DNA of 32,747 nt from Phaeobacter sp. B1627 (lineage in GTDB: Bacteria > Pseudomonadota > Alphaproteobacteria > Rhodobacterales > Rhodobacteraceae). Made by a program: the position numbers and the translations under genes. Position 1 is the first letter of the stretch. Every line of letters begins with the position of its first letter. The notes under the pieces were generated by a model. The model was not told the DNA's origin, did not search any database, and worked only from the letters and a program-made list of their open reading frames with translations. Below are positions 1 to 7,610 of this stretch, piece by piece. The DNA lies in assembly GCF_006265095.1 (NCBI RefSeq), contig NZ_VCNK01000042.1, forward strand, positions 1 to 32,747, written 5' to 3'.

Positions 1-23
1 CTCTACCCCTGAGCTACGCCCGC
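1..23 (-). tRNA. tRNA-Gly, 5' part only (cut by window edge)
   Basis: These 23 bases are identical to the 5' end (acceptor strand and most of the D arm) of the complete tRNA-Gly(GCC) at 2171-2242, on the same strand. The rest, including the anticodon, lies outside the window, so the Gly identity is inferred from the match. About a dozen bases of the leader are also shared with the second copy, and the promoter spacing is identical, so this is probably a functional second gene and not only a fragment. Confidence 0.8.
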
Positions 24-42
24 TTCCTGTTCGGTGAGAGGT

Positions 43-71
43 GATTTAGGCAATCACATCCCAAAGCGCAA
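43..71 (-). promoter_or_regulatory. Promoter of the first tRNA-Gly
   Basis: Read on the minus strand there is a -35 box TTGCGC (66-71), a 17-bp spacer and a -10 box TAAATC (43-48). The -10 box ends 19 bases before the mature tRNA 5' end. The complete tRNA-Gly copy has the same TTGCGC box, the same 17-bp spacer, a related -10 (TAGAAC) and the same 19-base distance, while the spacer sequences differ. Conservation of boxes and distances in otherwise different DNA supports the call. Confidence 0.65.
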
Positions 72-96
72 GAGGAAAAACACGGGGCTCAGGGCC

Positions 97-993
97 TCAG
101 GAGGCGGGGACCGGATGGCCCGCTGCGGCGGCAAGGCGGTGGTGTTCGGGATCTGTCAGCCGGGTCGAGATGAATTCCGATGCGGCGCAGGGCGGCAGCC
201 CGAGGGCGCGGATCAGTTGCGCATCGCGGCGGCCCTCAAGGATCAGACAGGCCTCGCGCCCCAGAATGTCACGGGTGCCGCTGCCGCCGTCAGACCGGAT
301 CCGGCGCATGAAGTCCTTTTGAGCCGCGACCGCCTCGACGACATCGCGGGGGATGGGCCGGGCCTGAACCTCGCGGAACAGGGTCGCCATGCGGGCGTTG
401 CCGCTTTCGCCAGACACGATCTGTGCCACCACGGGTGCGGGCAGGCTGCGCCAGAAATTGGCCGGGTAGGGGTGATCCTGCAGCAGCCAGAGGATATGCG
501 AGAACCCCTCTGCCGAAATGCTGCGCTTTGCGTCCTTGTTCTGGCCGCGGGTCAGATAGGCGGGCCGCGCCACGATCAGCCCGAGGTAGCATCGGGCGCG
601 GGGTTCGTCAGCCGCCACCAGAAGGCAGGGCTGGTCGACGGCCTCGGTCGGGATCATCCAGTTGCTGCCCATCGTGTGCTTGATGTCCACGTCCTGCCCG
701 AGGATCTCTGTATCCAGCCGCCCTTTGCGCAATCCGAGAAGGGCGCGCAGCTCGATTTCGACCCGGGTGCCGATATAGGTCTTCTCGGTCTTTTCCAGGT
801 CCTCATAGGCGCGCCGCCCGGTCTTGGCCGTCAGGATCACCGCATCGATGCAGTCGCGCAGCATTGCAGGAAAACACCGTTCCAGCTCCAGCACGCCGCC
901 TGCGCGGGTCACGACCTCCTCGGCCAGCGCGTGCAGCCGGGAGTAGTCGGGATGGCCGGGAGCCATCTGTGTCTGCGGCAGCTTCTGTTTCAT
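97..993 (-). CDS. NaeI-like type II restriction endonuclease
   Basis: 298 residues, similar in length to NaeI (about 317). NaeI cuts GCCGGC and needs a second copy of the site as an effector (type IIE). Recalling the NaeI sequence from memory, the match runs along most of the protein: LEKTEKT, GTRVEIELR, the catalytic block and a C-terminal stretch ending LGLPP. The metal-binding residues line up as Glu79, Asp94, Asp103 and Lys105 (NaeI Glu70, Asp86, Asp95, Lys97), with a Q-D-V-D-I-K motif at 100-105. The position of NaeI Leu43, famous because changing it to Lys gives topoisomerase activity, appears to be Val52, and the ligase-like YDG next to it is not conserved. The gene lies 81 bp downstream of a C5-methyltransferase on the same strand, as expected for an R-M pair. 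Recognition of GCCGGC is an inference. The ribosome-binding site is weak. Confidence 0.85.
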   Translation of the reverse strand: MKQKLPQTQMAPGHPDYSRLHALAEEVVTRAGGVLELERCFPAMLRDCIDAVILTAKTGRRAYEDLEKTEKTYIGTRVEIELRALLGLRKGRLDTEILGQDVDIKHTMGSNWMIPTEAVDQPCLLVAADEPRARCYLGLIVARPAYLTRGQNKDAKRSISAEGFSHILWLLQDHPYPANFWRSLPAPVVAQIVSGESGNARMATLFREVQARPIPRDVVEAVAAQKDFMRRIRSDGGSGTRDILGREACLILEGRRDAQLIRALGLPPCAASEFISTRLTDPEHHRLAAAAGHPVPAS

Positions 994-1074
994 GGCGCTG
1001 GATAGGGCAGCGCAGACCGCAGCAGGGCAGGCTGCGCGGCGGGCAGGGGGTCAGGCGGGGGCTCGGGCAGAGGG

Positions 1075-2034
1075 TCAGGCCGAGACGACATGCAGGTTCG
1101 GCTTGGCAATCGCGGCGCGGATCTGGCGCGCGACCGCCTCGGCCACGGGCGGAGGAAAGGCGTTGCCGACCTGCCGGTAGGCATTGGTCTTGGCACCGGT
1201 AAAGTGCCATGAGTCGGGAAACCCCTGCAGTCGCGCCACCATCCGCACCGTCAGGCGCGGCATGTCGTTATGAAACGGATCGGGTGCCTCATTGGCGATG
1301 GTGCGCCCCTCGACCCCCAGAGCAGCCCAGGCGCGCCGGGCCCGAGTCGGCCCCAGATCCGGGCCGCCGTGTTTCTTGGACCCGCCGACAATGGTCGGGG
1401 CGATCTCGTCGGCCTTGCTCGCCCAGTCCTCGGCACCGCGCCAGCCGCGCTCCTGCATCAGATCCAGCAGCGTTTCGCCAACGGTGGCGGGATTCCTCGG
1501 CCGGGGTTCGGGCCAGTCGAACTGATCTGCGAATTCACGCCGCAGGGCCACGATCGCCACGCGGGGGCGCAATTGCGGCACCCCGTAGTCAGAGGCGTTG
1601 AGCAGCCGCCAGTCGGTTTCATAGCCCAGTTTCGACAATTGATGTTTCAGCTTTTCGCGGTAGTCGTGAAAGACCGCATCCAGAAAGCCGCGCACGTTCT
1701 CGATCATCACGGCGCGGGGGCGGGTGGCGTCGACGATCTCGATGGCGTCGTCAAAGAGGTTGCGTTCGTCCTTTTCGCCGAGCTGCTTGCCGGCCACGGA
1801 AAACGGCGGGCAGGGCAGGCCACCGGCCAGGAGGTCGATGCCGCGATACTCCGCAGCCCGGGCTTTGAAGTCACGCACATCCTCTTCCAGCACATTCCAC
1901 GCAGGCCGGTTGTGGCGCAGGGTCGCGCAGCAGTGCTTGTCGATTTCCACCAGCGCCGTGTGGTCAAATCCGGCCTTCTCCAGCCCGAGGGCCTGACCGC
2001 CCGCACCTGCGCATAGTTCCACCGATGTCAGCAT
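1075..2034 (-). CDS. C5-cytosine DNA methyltransferase (partner of the NaeI-like nuclease)
   Basis: A 319-residue methyltransferase that moves a methyl group from S-adenosylmethionine to C5 of cytosine in DNA. The class motifs appear in order: motif I ELCAGAGGQALGL (6-18), motif IV GGLPCPPFS with catalytic Cys75 (Pro-Pro follows Cys where many members have Gln), motif VI ENVRGF (112-117), motif VIII QLRPR (154-158), then a target-recognition region, LQGFPDSW and motif X RQVGNAFPPPVAEA. I chose the ATG at 2034 because motif I begins five residues later. An in-frame extension to 2142 adds 36 residues unlike the family. The gene lies upstream of the endonuclease on the same strand, so the protective enzyme would be made first. 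Its probable job is to protect host GCCGGC sites, by inference from the partner. Confidence 0.88.
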   Translation of the reverse strand: MLTSVELCAGAGGQALGLEKAGFDHTALVEIDKHCCATLRHNRPAWNVLEEDVRDFKARAAEYRGIDLLAGGLPCPPFSVAGKQLGEKDERNLFDDAIEIVDATRPRAVMIENVRGFLDAVFHDYREKLKHQLSKLGYETDWRLLNASDYGVPQLRPRVAIVALRREFADQFDWPEPRPRNPATVGETLLDLMQERGWRGAEDWASKADEIAPTIVGGSKKHGGPDLGPTRARRAWAALGVEGRTIANEAPDPFHNDMPRLTVRMVARLQGFPDSWHFTGAKTNAYRQVGNAFPPPVAEAVARQIRAAIAKPNLHVVSA

Positions 2035-2170
2035 CTGTTCCGCCCGCCTGCAAAAGGAGTTCTTGGTCTGTTCACACCGTGTGATAGCCCGTCTCAGCCC
2101 GGGAGCGCAAGCCTGTCGTGCCGTTCCGAGCTGTCTTTGCATCTGTGTGATCTTGGGGAGGACCGACTGG

Positions 2171-2242
2171 AGCGGGCGAGGCGATTCGAACGCCCGACCC
2201 TAACCTTGGCAAGGTTATGCTCTACCCCTGAGCTACGCCCGC
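2171..2242 (-). tRNA. tRNA-Gly (anticodon GCC)
   Basis: The 72 bases fold as a standard cloverleaf: acceptor stem GCGGGCG/CGCCCGC, D stem GCTC/GAGC, anticodon stem TAACC/GGTTA enclosing loop TTGCCAA (anticodon GCC), a five-base variable loop, and T stem GGGCG/CGCCT (one G-U pair) with loop TTCGAAT. The discriminator base is T and CCA is not encoded. A second copy begins at the left window edge, and the restriction-modification pair lies between the two. Confidence 0.97.
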
Positions 2243-2261
2243 ATCCTGTTCGGTGAGGTGG

Positions 2262-2290
2262 GTTCTAGGCGGCGCGGCAGGGGGGCGCAA
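2262..2290 (-). promoter_or_regulatory. Promoter of the complete tRNA-Gly
   Basis: On the minus strand there is a -35 box TTGCGC (2285-2290), a 17-bp spacer and a -10 box TAGAAC (2262-2267), ending 19 bases before the tRNA. It matches the layout of the promoter in front of the partial tRNA-Gly copy. Confidence 0.65.
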
Positions 2291-2422
2291 GCGGAAAATG
2301 GTCGGGGTCTCGCAAATTTTGCCCGTGGTCGCGACGGAACGGTCGGGCGCGGCCGTATTATCGGGGAACAGTCGGGACGCTGGGCCGGGATCGGGGCTGA
2401 CCCGTGGCATCCGGCACTGCCC

Positions 2423-2455
2423 GCAGGCCGAAAGCAGGCCAGAAGCAGGTCGGCA
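2423..2455. repeat. Degenerate tandem repeat, 3 x 11 bp
   Basis: Three adjacent 11-base units start with GCAGG (GCAGGCCGAAA, GCAGGCCAGAA, GCAGGTCGGCA). They end about 20 bases before the start codon of the YHYH gene, in its leader. This is one of a series of short unrelated tandem repeats in the window. Confidence 0.6.
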
Positions 2456-2475
2456 ACAAGAGGGAGGGATCAGGA

Positions 2476-3405
2476 ATGACCGCAAAGGATATCATACGTC
2501 TGTCGGCACTGGTGGCGGCGATGGCTGCTGGGGTGGCGGCGCGGACGGATGCGCAGGGCGCCCCGCATATGCGGGTACATACCGCGACCGAGGCGCAGGA
2601 GACGACCCTGTTGCCCGCGACCCGTGTCCCCAGCGGTGGCCAGGTTCAGACCTCGACCACCGGCGACCGTGTGCGGATGACGGCCAACGGCATCCCGGAC
2701 CATGCCGTGGGCAAATTTCCGAACCGGGACAATCCCCACCGGATTTCGGCGCAGTCCTACCGGTTCGAGACCGGCCCGGCCGAGATCCGCCGCACGGCGC
2801 AGGCCCTGCGGCGGGGCGGCATCATGGGGGTGGCCGTCAACGGGGTGCCGTTTGATCCGGGGGCGGCGGAGTTCTGGATGGGGCGGCCGGATCTCGGCTG
2901 GCAATACGAGGCGCTGGGCGGCGCGGTGAAATTGGGTCTGGATGCGAACCACGCCCATGTGCAACCCTCAGGGGCCTATCACTATCACGGGTTGCCAACC
3001 GGGCTGATGAAGCAATTGGGGTGGTCGGCGCAGGCGGAATCGCCTTTGATCGGCTATGCGGCGGATGGCTTTCCGATTTATGCGTTGACGGCGGTCCGGG
3101 AGGGGCGCGTGGTCGAGATGACATCCTCCTGGCGGCTGAAGCCGGGGCAGCGACCGGGGGGCGCATATCCGTCCGGGATGCATGATGGCGCATTCGTTCA
3201 GGACTACACCTATGTGGCCGGTGCGGGGAGCCTGGATGCCTGCAACGGGGCGCGGGTGGTGACCCAGGATTATCCGCAAGGCACCTATGCCTATTTCCTG
3301 ACGCGGGACTTTCCGGTGGTGCCGCGCTGCTTGGTGGGGGATGCGGGGAGCAGTTTCACCAAGCCCCGTCTGCCCGGCCGAACTCCGGGTGCGGCGCGTC
3401 CCTGA
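2476..3405 (+). CDS. Secreted YHYH-domain protein
   Basis: 309 residues. The N terminus (MTAKDIIRLSALVAAMAAGVAARTDAQG) looks like a signal peptide, so the product is probably periplasmic or secreted. The rest matches the YHYH domain family: motifs NGIPDHAVGKFPN (71-83), VAVNGVPFDP, then the signature GAYHYHG with YHYH at 168-171, followed by PLIGYAADGFPIYA and YPSGMHDGAF. Two Cys in the C-terminal third (DACNG and VPRCLVG) could form a disulfide. The family is common in marine bacteria, and the histidine-rich motif suggests metal binding, but to my knowledge no reaction is established. The ATG at 2476 follows a good ribosome-binding site (GGGAGGGA). The gene stands alone, convergent with pyc. 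Confidence 0.85.
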   Translation: MTAKDIIRLSALVAAMAAGVAARTDAQGAPHMRVHTATEAQETTLLPATRVPSGGQVQTSTTGDRVRMTANGIPDHAVGKFPNRDNPHRISAQSYRFETGPAEIRRTAQALRRGGIMGVAVNGVPFDPGAAEFWMGRPDLGWQYEALGGAVKLGLDANHAHVQPSGAYHYHGLPTGLMKQLGWSAQAESPLIGYAADGFPIYALTAVREGRVVEMTSSWRLKPGQRPGGAYPSGMHDGAFVQDYTYVAGAGSLDACNGARVVTQDYPQGTYAYFLTRDFPVVPRCLVGDAGSSFTKPRLPGRTPGAARP

Positions 3406-3449
3406 CGCACGGCGCCCCGGGCCGGACCTGCGCGCCGTGACGGGGGAGC

Positions 3450-3485
3450 GGTTGGGCTTGCGGCTGGGCTTGCGGTCTGGCCTGC
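3450..3485. repeat. Degenerate tandem repeat, 3 x 12 bp
   Basis: Three 12-base units (GGTTGGGCTTGC, GGCTGGGCTTGC, GGTCTGGCCTGC) lie 45 bases after the YHYH stop codon. The 3406-3728 gap between the convergent YHYH and pyc genes holds this repeat, the palindrome at 3521-3552 and the stem-loop at 3703-3722. I see no gene in it. Confidence 0.65.
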
Positions 3486-3520
3486 GGTTGCACAGGGGCT
3501 GCAGGAAGGTCAGTGAGGCT

Positions 3521-3552
3521 GACCTATTGTTTCGCGTGCGAAACAATAGGTC
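3521..3552. terminator. Perfect 32-bp palindrome, possible bidirectional terminator or protein-binding site
   Basis: Two 15-base arms (left arm GACCTATTGTTTCGC) are exact reverse complements separated only by GT. The structure lies between the 3' ends of convergent genes, where a bidirectional terminator would fit. However, no T-run follows on either strand. An alternative hairpin (GGTCAG 3508-3513 with CTGACC 3519-3524) overlaps the left arm, so the two folds would compete. The core GTTTCGCGTGCGAAAC resembles a protein-binding palindrome as much as a terminator. Confidence 0.45.
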
Positions 3553-3702
3553 AAAAGGGGTGAACCAACTTGTGGGGGGGGGCCAGCGCGGACGCCACAT
3601 TAACCGGCCACAGATCGGCCAAAAGTCGGCCGGCAGGCGAGCAGAGACCCGTTTGAGACCGACCGGACCTTTGGGGTGGGGGCGGAGAGATGTTTTGACG
3701 GA

Positions 3703-3722
3703 GGCCCGAAACGGATCGGGCC
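3703..3722 (-). terminator. Stem-loop just after pyc
   Basis: GGCCCGA (3703-3709) and TCGGGCC (3716-3722) form a 7-bp stem with a six-base loop, starting six bases past the pyc stop codon on the minus strand. No U-run follows, so it may protect the 3' end or assist termination instead of being a classical intrinsic terminator. Confidence 0.4.
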
Positions 3723-3728
3723 GCCGGG

Positions 3729-6700
3729 TTATTCCAGCTCGACCAGAAGATCCTTTGCGTCGATCTGACCGCCCGGCTGTACATGCACGGCCTTGACCAC
3801 CGCGTCGCGTTCGGCATGAAGACCGGTTTCCATTTTCATCGCCTCGATGGTCAGCAACAGATCGCCCTCTTTCACCTGTTGTCCCGGCTGCACCCCGATC
3901 GAGGCCACAACACCGGGCATCGGCGCGCCGACGTGGCTGGTGTTGCCGGCCTCGGCCTTGGGGCGCTGAGCGGTGGTGGATTTCACCAGACGGTTCGGCA
4001 CGCGGATGACGCGGGGCTGGCCGTTCAGCTCGAAGAACACTTTGACCTCGCCGTTCTCGTCGGTCTCGCCGATGGCCTGCAGCCGGATTTCCAGCGTCTT
4101 GCCGGGGCCGATTTCCGCGGTGATCTCGTCACCCGGTTCCATCCCGTAGAAGAAGGTCTGCGTCGGCAGGCTGCGCACCGGGCCATATTGGCGATGGCGG
4201 CCCATGTAGTCGAGGAAGACCTTGGGATACATCAGATACCCGTTCAGATCCTCGTCATCGACGGTGAACCCTTCAAGCTCTTTGGACAGCTCGCGGCGGG
4301 TGAGTTCGAGATCGACCGGCTTCAGGTGGGCGCCGGGGCGGTCGGTGTTGGGGGCCTCGCCCTTCAGGATCTTGGCGACAATGTTCTCGGGGAAGCCACC
4401 GGGAGGCTGGCCGAGGTTGCCGCGCATCATGTCCACCACCGAGTCGGGGAAGGAGAGATCGGTGTCCGGGTCCTCGACCTGCGCGCGGGTGAGGCCCTGG
4501 CTGACCATCATCAGCGCCATGTCACCGACCACCTTGGAGGAGGGGGTGACCTTGACGATATCGCCGAACATCTGGTTCACATCGGCATAGGTCTGGGCGA
4601 CCTGATGCCAGCGATCCTCCAGCCCGAGGCTGCGCGCCTGCGCCTTGAGGTTGGTGAACTGGCCGCCGGGCATCTCGTGCAGATAGACCTCGGAGGCGGG
4701 GGCCTGCAGGCCGCTTTCAAAGGCCGCGTATTGCGCCCGCACGCTTTCCCAATATTCCGAGATCTGGCGGATATTGCCGATGTCGAGGCCGGTGTCGCGG
4801 TCGGTGTTCTTCAGCGCCTCCACGATGGAGCCGAGGCAGGGCTGGGAGGTGCCGCCGGAGAAGGCATCCATCGCCGCATCGACCGCATCGACGCCTGCGT
4901 CCGCCGCCGCGAGGATGGTGGCGCCCGCAATGCCCGAAGTGTCATGGGTGTGGAAGTGGATCGGCAGGCCGACTTCTTCTTTCAGCGCCTTGATCAGGAG
5001 CTTGGCAGAGCTGGGTTTCAACAGCCCCGCCATGTCCTTGAGGCCCAGCACATGGGCCCCTGCGGCCTCCAGTTCCTTGGCCATGCCGACATAGTATTTG
5101 ATGTCGTATTTGGCGCGGGCGGGGTCGAGGATATCGCCGGTGTAGCAGATGGAGCCTTCGCAGATCTTGCCGGATTCCACCACCGCATCCATGGCGACGC
5201 GCATGTTTTCGACCCAGTTGAGGCTGTCGAAGACGCGGAAGACATCAATGCCCTTGGCGGCTTCTTTCACGAAGAACTGCACGACGTTGTCGGGATAGTT
5301 GGTATAGCCGACGCCGTTGGAGGCCCGCAGAAGCATCTGCGTCATCAGGTTCGGCATCGCCTCGCGGAGGTCACGCAGGCGCTGCCAGGGGCATTCCTGC
5401 AGGAAGCGGTAGGCCACATCGAAGGTGGCGCCGCCCCAGCATTCCACCGAGAACAGCTGGCTGAGGTTCTGCGCATAGGCCGGCGCCACCTTGATCATGT
5501 CAATCGAGCGCATCCGCGTGGCCAGCAGGGACTGGTGGCCATCGCGCATGGTGGTATCGGTCAGCAGCAGCTGGCGCTGCGCTTTCATCCAGTCGGCGAC
5601 GGCCTGCGGGCCCTTTTGTTCCAGCAGGTTGCGGGCGCCATAGGGCAGGTTGCCCTTGTCGACCCGGGGCGCGCGCGGCGGTTTCAGATCCGGGTTCGGC
5701 GCGGCGCGGCCTTCGGTCTCCGGGTGACCGTTCACGGAAATATCCGCGATATAGGTCAGCACCTTGGTGCCGCGATCCCGGCGCTTGGCGAATTGGAACA
5801 GCTCCGGCGTCTCGTCGATGAATTTGGTGGTGTATTCATTGTTGAGGAAGGTCGGATGCTTCAGCAGGTTCTCGACAAAGGCGATATTGGTGCTGACACC
5901 GCGCACCCGGAATTCGCGCAGGGCACGGTCCATGCGGGCAATCGCCTTTTCGGGGGTCTGGGCCTTGGCGGTGACCTTGGTCAGCAGGCTGTCATAGTAC
6001 CGCGTGATCACGCCGCCCGCATAGGCGGTGCCGCCGTCCAGACGGATGCCCATGCCGGTGGCCGAGCGATAGGCGGTGATGCGGCCATAGTCGGGAATGA
6101 AGTTGTTCAGCGGATCTTCGGTGGTGACCCGGGTCTGCAGCGCATGACCGTTCAGGACAATCTCCGACTGGGAGGCCTTGCCGGTGGCCTCAGCCAGGGT
6201 CTTGCCCTCGGCGATCAGGATCTGAGCCTGCACGATGTCGATGCCGGTGACTTCTTCGGTGACAGTATGTTCCACCTGCACCCGGGGGTTGACCTCGATG
6301 AAGTAGAATTTGCCGGTCTCCATATCCATCAGGAATTCGACGGTGCCTGCGCATTCATAGTTCACATGCTGGCAGATCTTGCGGCCGAGGTCGCAGATCT
6401 CGGTGCGCTGGGCCTCGGTTAGATAGGGGGCGGGTGCGCGTTCGACCACCTTCTGGTTGCGGCGCTGCACGGAGCAGTCGCGTTCGAACAGGTGATAGAT
6501 CTCGCCGTGTTTGTCGCCGAGGATCTGGACCTCGACATGGCGGGCGCGGATGATCATCTTTTCCAGATAGCCCTCGCCATTGCCAAAGGCGGCTTCGGCC
6601 TCGCGGCGGCCTTCCAGCACTTTTTCTTCCAGCTCGTCCTCGGAGTGGATCGGGCGCATGCCGCGCCCGCCGCCGCCCCAGCTGGCCTTCAGCATCAGGG

Positions 6701-7169
6701 GGTAGCCGACCTCTGCCGCTTCCTTGCGGATGGCGTCCATATCGGTGCCCAGCACTTCGGTCGCCGGGATCACCGGCACGCCGGCCTCCATCGCGACGCG
6801 GCGGGCCGAGGCCTTGTCCCCAAGCGCGCGCATGGTTTCCGCCTTGGGTCCGATGAAGGTGATACCGTTGCGGGCGCAGGCGTCCACGAAATCGGGGTTC
6901 TCGGACAAAAGCCCATAGCCCGGATGGATCGCATCCGCACCGCATTCCTTGGCGACGCGGATGATTTCGTCGATCGAGAGGTAGGCCGCGACCGGGCCGA
7001 GCCCCTCGCCGATACGATAGGCTTCGTCCGCCTTGAAGCGGTGAAGGCCCAGTTTGTCCTCCTCCGCATAGACGGCAACGGTGCGTTTGCCCATTTCGTT
7101 GGCGGCGCGCATCACACGGATGGCGATTTCGCCACGGTTGGCAATTAGGATCTTGTTGAACTCTGTCAT
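3729..7169 (-). CDS. pyc: Pyruvate carboxylase
   Basis: 1146 residues, full length for the single-chain enzyme. It uses ATP and bicarbonate to carboxylate pyruvate to oxaloacetate, refilling the TCA cycle. Domains in order: biotin carboxylase (about 1-460, starting FNKILIANRGEIAIRVMRAA, with the glycine-rich ATP loop KASWGGGGRGMR and EVNPRVQVEHTVTEE), carboxyltransferase (about 530-810, with LLTDTTMRDGHQSLLATRMR and the metal-binding HFHTHDTSG), the conserved carboxylase domain, and a C-terminal biotinyl domain with EAMKMET. The biotin-accepting lysine is Lys1112. The start at 7169 is preceded by GGGGGA. The gene is transcribed alone. No frameshift or missing motif was seen. Confidence 0.98.
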   Translation of the reverse strand: MTEFNKILIANRGEIAIRVMRAANEMGKRTVAVYAEEDKLGLHRFKADEAYRIGEGLGPVAAYLSIDEIIRVAKECGADAIHPGYGLLSENPDFVDACARNGITFIGPKAETMRALGDKASARRVAMEAGVPVIPATEVLGTDMDAIRKEAAEVGYPLMLKASWGGGGRGMRPIHSEDELEEKVLEGRREAEAAFGNGEGYLEKMIIRARHVEVQILGDKHGEIYHLFERDCSVQRRNQKVVERAPAPYLTEAQRTEICDLGRKICQHVNYECAGTVEFLMDMETGKFYFIEVNPRVQVEHTVTEEVTGIDIVQAQILIAEGKTLAEATGKASQSEIVLNGHALQTRVTTEDPLNNFIPDYGRITAYRSATGMGIRLDGGTAYAGGVITRYYDSLLTKVTAKAQTPEKAIARMDRALREFRVRGVSTNIAFVENLLKHPTFLNNEYTTKFIDETPELFQFAKRRDRGTKVLTYIADISVNGHPETEGRAAPNPDLKPPRAPRVDKGNLPYGARNLLEQKGPQAVADWMKAQRQLLLTDTTMRDGHQSLLATRMRSIDMIKVAPAYAQNLSQLFSVECWGGATFDVAYRFLQECPWQRLRDLREAMPNLMTQMLLRASNGVGYTNYPDNVVQFFVKEAAKGIDVFRVFDSLNWVENMRVAMDAVVESGKICEGSICYTGDILDPARAKYDIKYYVGMAKELEAAGAHVLGLKDMAGLLKPSSAKLLIKALKEEVGLPIHFHTHDTSGIAGATILAAADAGVDAVDAAMDAFSGGTSQPCLGSIVEALKNTDRDTGLDIGNIRQISEYWESVRAQYAAFESGLQAPASEVYLHEMPGGQFTNLKAQARSLGLEDRWHQVAQTYADVNQMFGDIVKVTPSSKVVGDMALMMVSQGLTRAQVEDPDTDLSFPDSVVDMMRGNLGQPPGGFPENIVAKILKGEAPNTDRPGAHLKPVDLELTRRELSKELEGFTVDDEDLNGYLMYPKVFLDYMGRHRQYGPVRSLPTQTFFYGMEPGDEITAEIGPGKTLEIRLQAIGETDENGEVKVFFELNGQPRVIRVPNRLVKSTTAQRPKAEAGNTSHVGAPMPGVVASIGVQPGQQVKEGDLLLTIEAMKMETGLHAERDAVVKAVHVQPGGQIDAKDLLVELE

Positions 7170-7610
7170 CTGTCCCCCGAGGTCTTGATGGGTTGGGCGG
7201 TGCTGGCGGCTGTGTGAAGGCAGGCCGGCCGGGCTTTGGGAATTTTGCGGTATGCTCGCGCTCAGTTACGCCCTTGTTTCCTGAATTCCGGCGGATGGGA
7301 ATGCCGAAATGAGAAGCTTGTGCCCCGCACGCCGGGTTTCGCCGCCGAAAAGCTCCGCAATGGAGGGTGGTCTGGCGATGTTGTACCGAGCCTGACGGAC
7401 AGACGCACGTACTTTTTTGCACTGCAGCATTCTGGCGGATAGACCGGCGTGTTAACCACTCTTTCGGGTAGGGCTTCTATTCGAAGGCATTTCAGGTAAA
7501 TTTTAATCAATGGCATTTTAATCAATGTCGTCGGATCTGTGAGAAACGATCCCCGAGACCCCAGGAAAAGCAAGGTCATACGCCCACGGTTAGTCAAGGA
7601 ATTCCCAAAG
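7170..7610. other. Intergenic region between divergent pyc and BLUF genes
   Basis: This 441-base stretch must hold the promoters of both genes, though I could not pick convincing -35/-10 pairs. I see no credible gene. The part near the BLUF gene is unusually AT-rich for this window and contains a nearly exact 15-bp direct repeat (see 7500-7529). Confidence 0.6.
7500..7529. repeat. 15-bp direct repeat upstream of the BLUF gene
   Basis: The units ATTTTAATCAATGGC and ATTTTAATCAATGTC are adjacent and differ at one base. They lie about 80 bases before the BLUF start codon, in AT-rich DNA, so they could be tandem binding sites for a regulator. They could also be another member of the window's short-repeat population. 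Confidence 0.6.

Noticed and set aside
3521-3552. Palindrome as a chromosomal parS site
   Set aside because: The classic site has GTTTC and GAAAC separated by four bases around ACGT; here six bases (GCGTGC) separate them and no parAB genes are nearby. Kept only as an unexplained palindrome.
3783-6422. 879-codon open frame on the plus strand
   Set aside because: It lies entirely antisense to pyruvate carboxylase, which has every domain motif. The product is rich in His, Gly and Asp without recognisable motifs, the usual shadow of GC-rich coding DNA.
7262-7597. 111-codon minus-strand frame in the pyc-BLUF gap
   Set aside because: Overlaps the AT-rich direct repeats and BLUF leader, shows no family features and has codon use unlike its neighbours.
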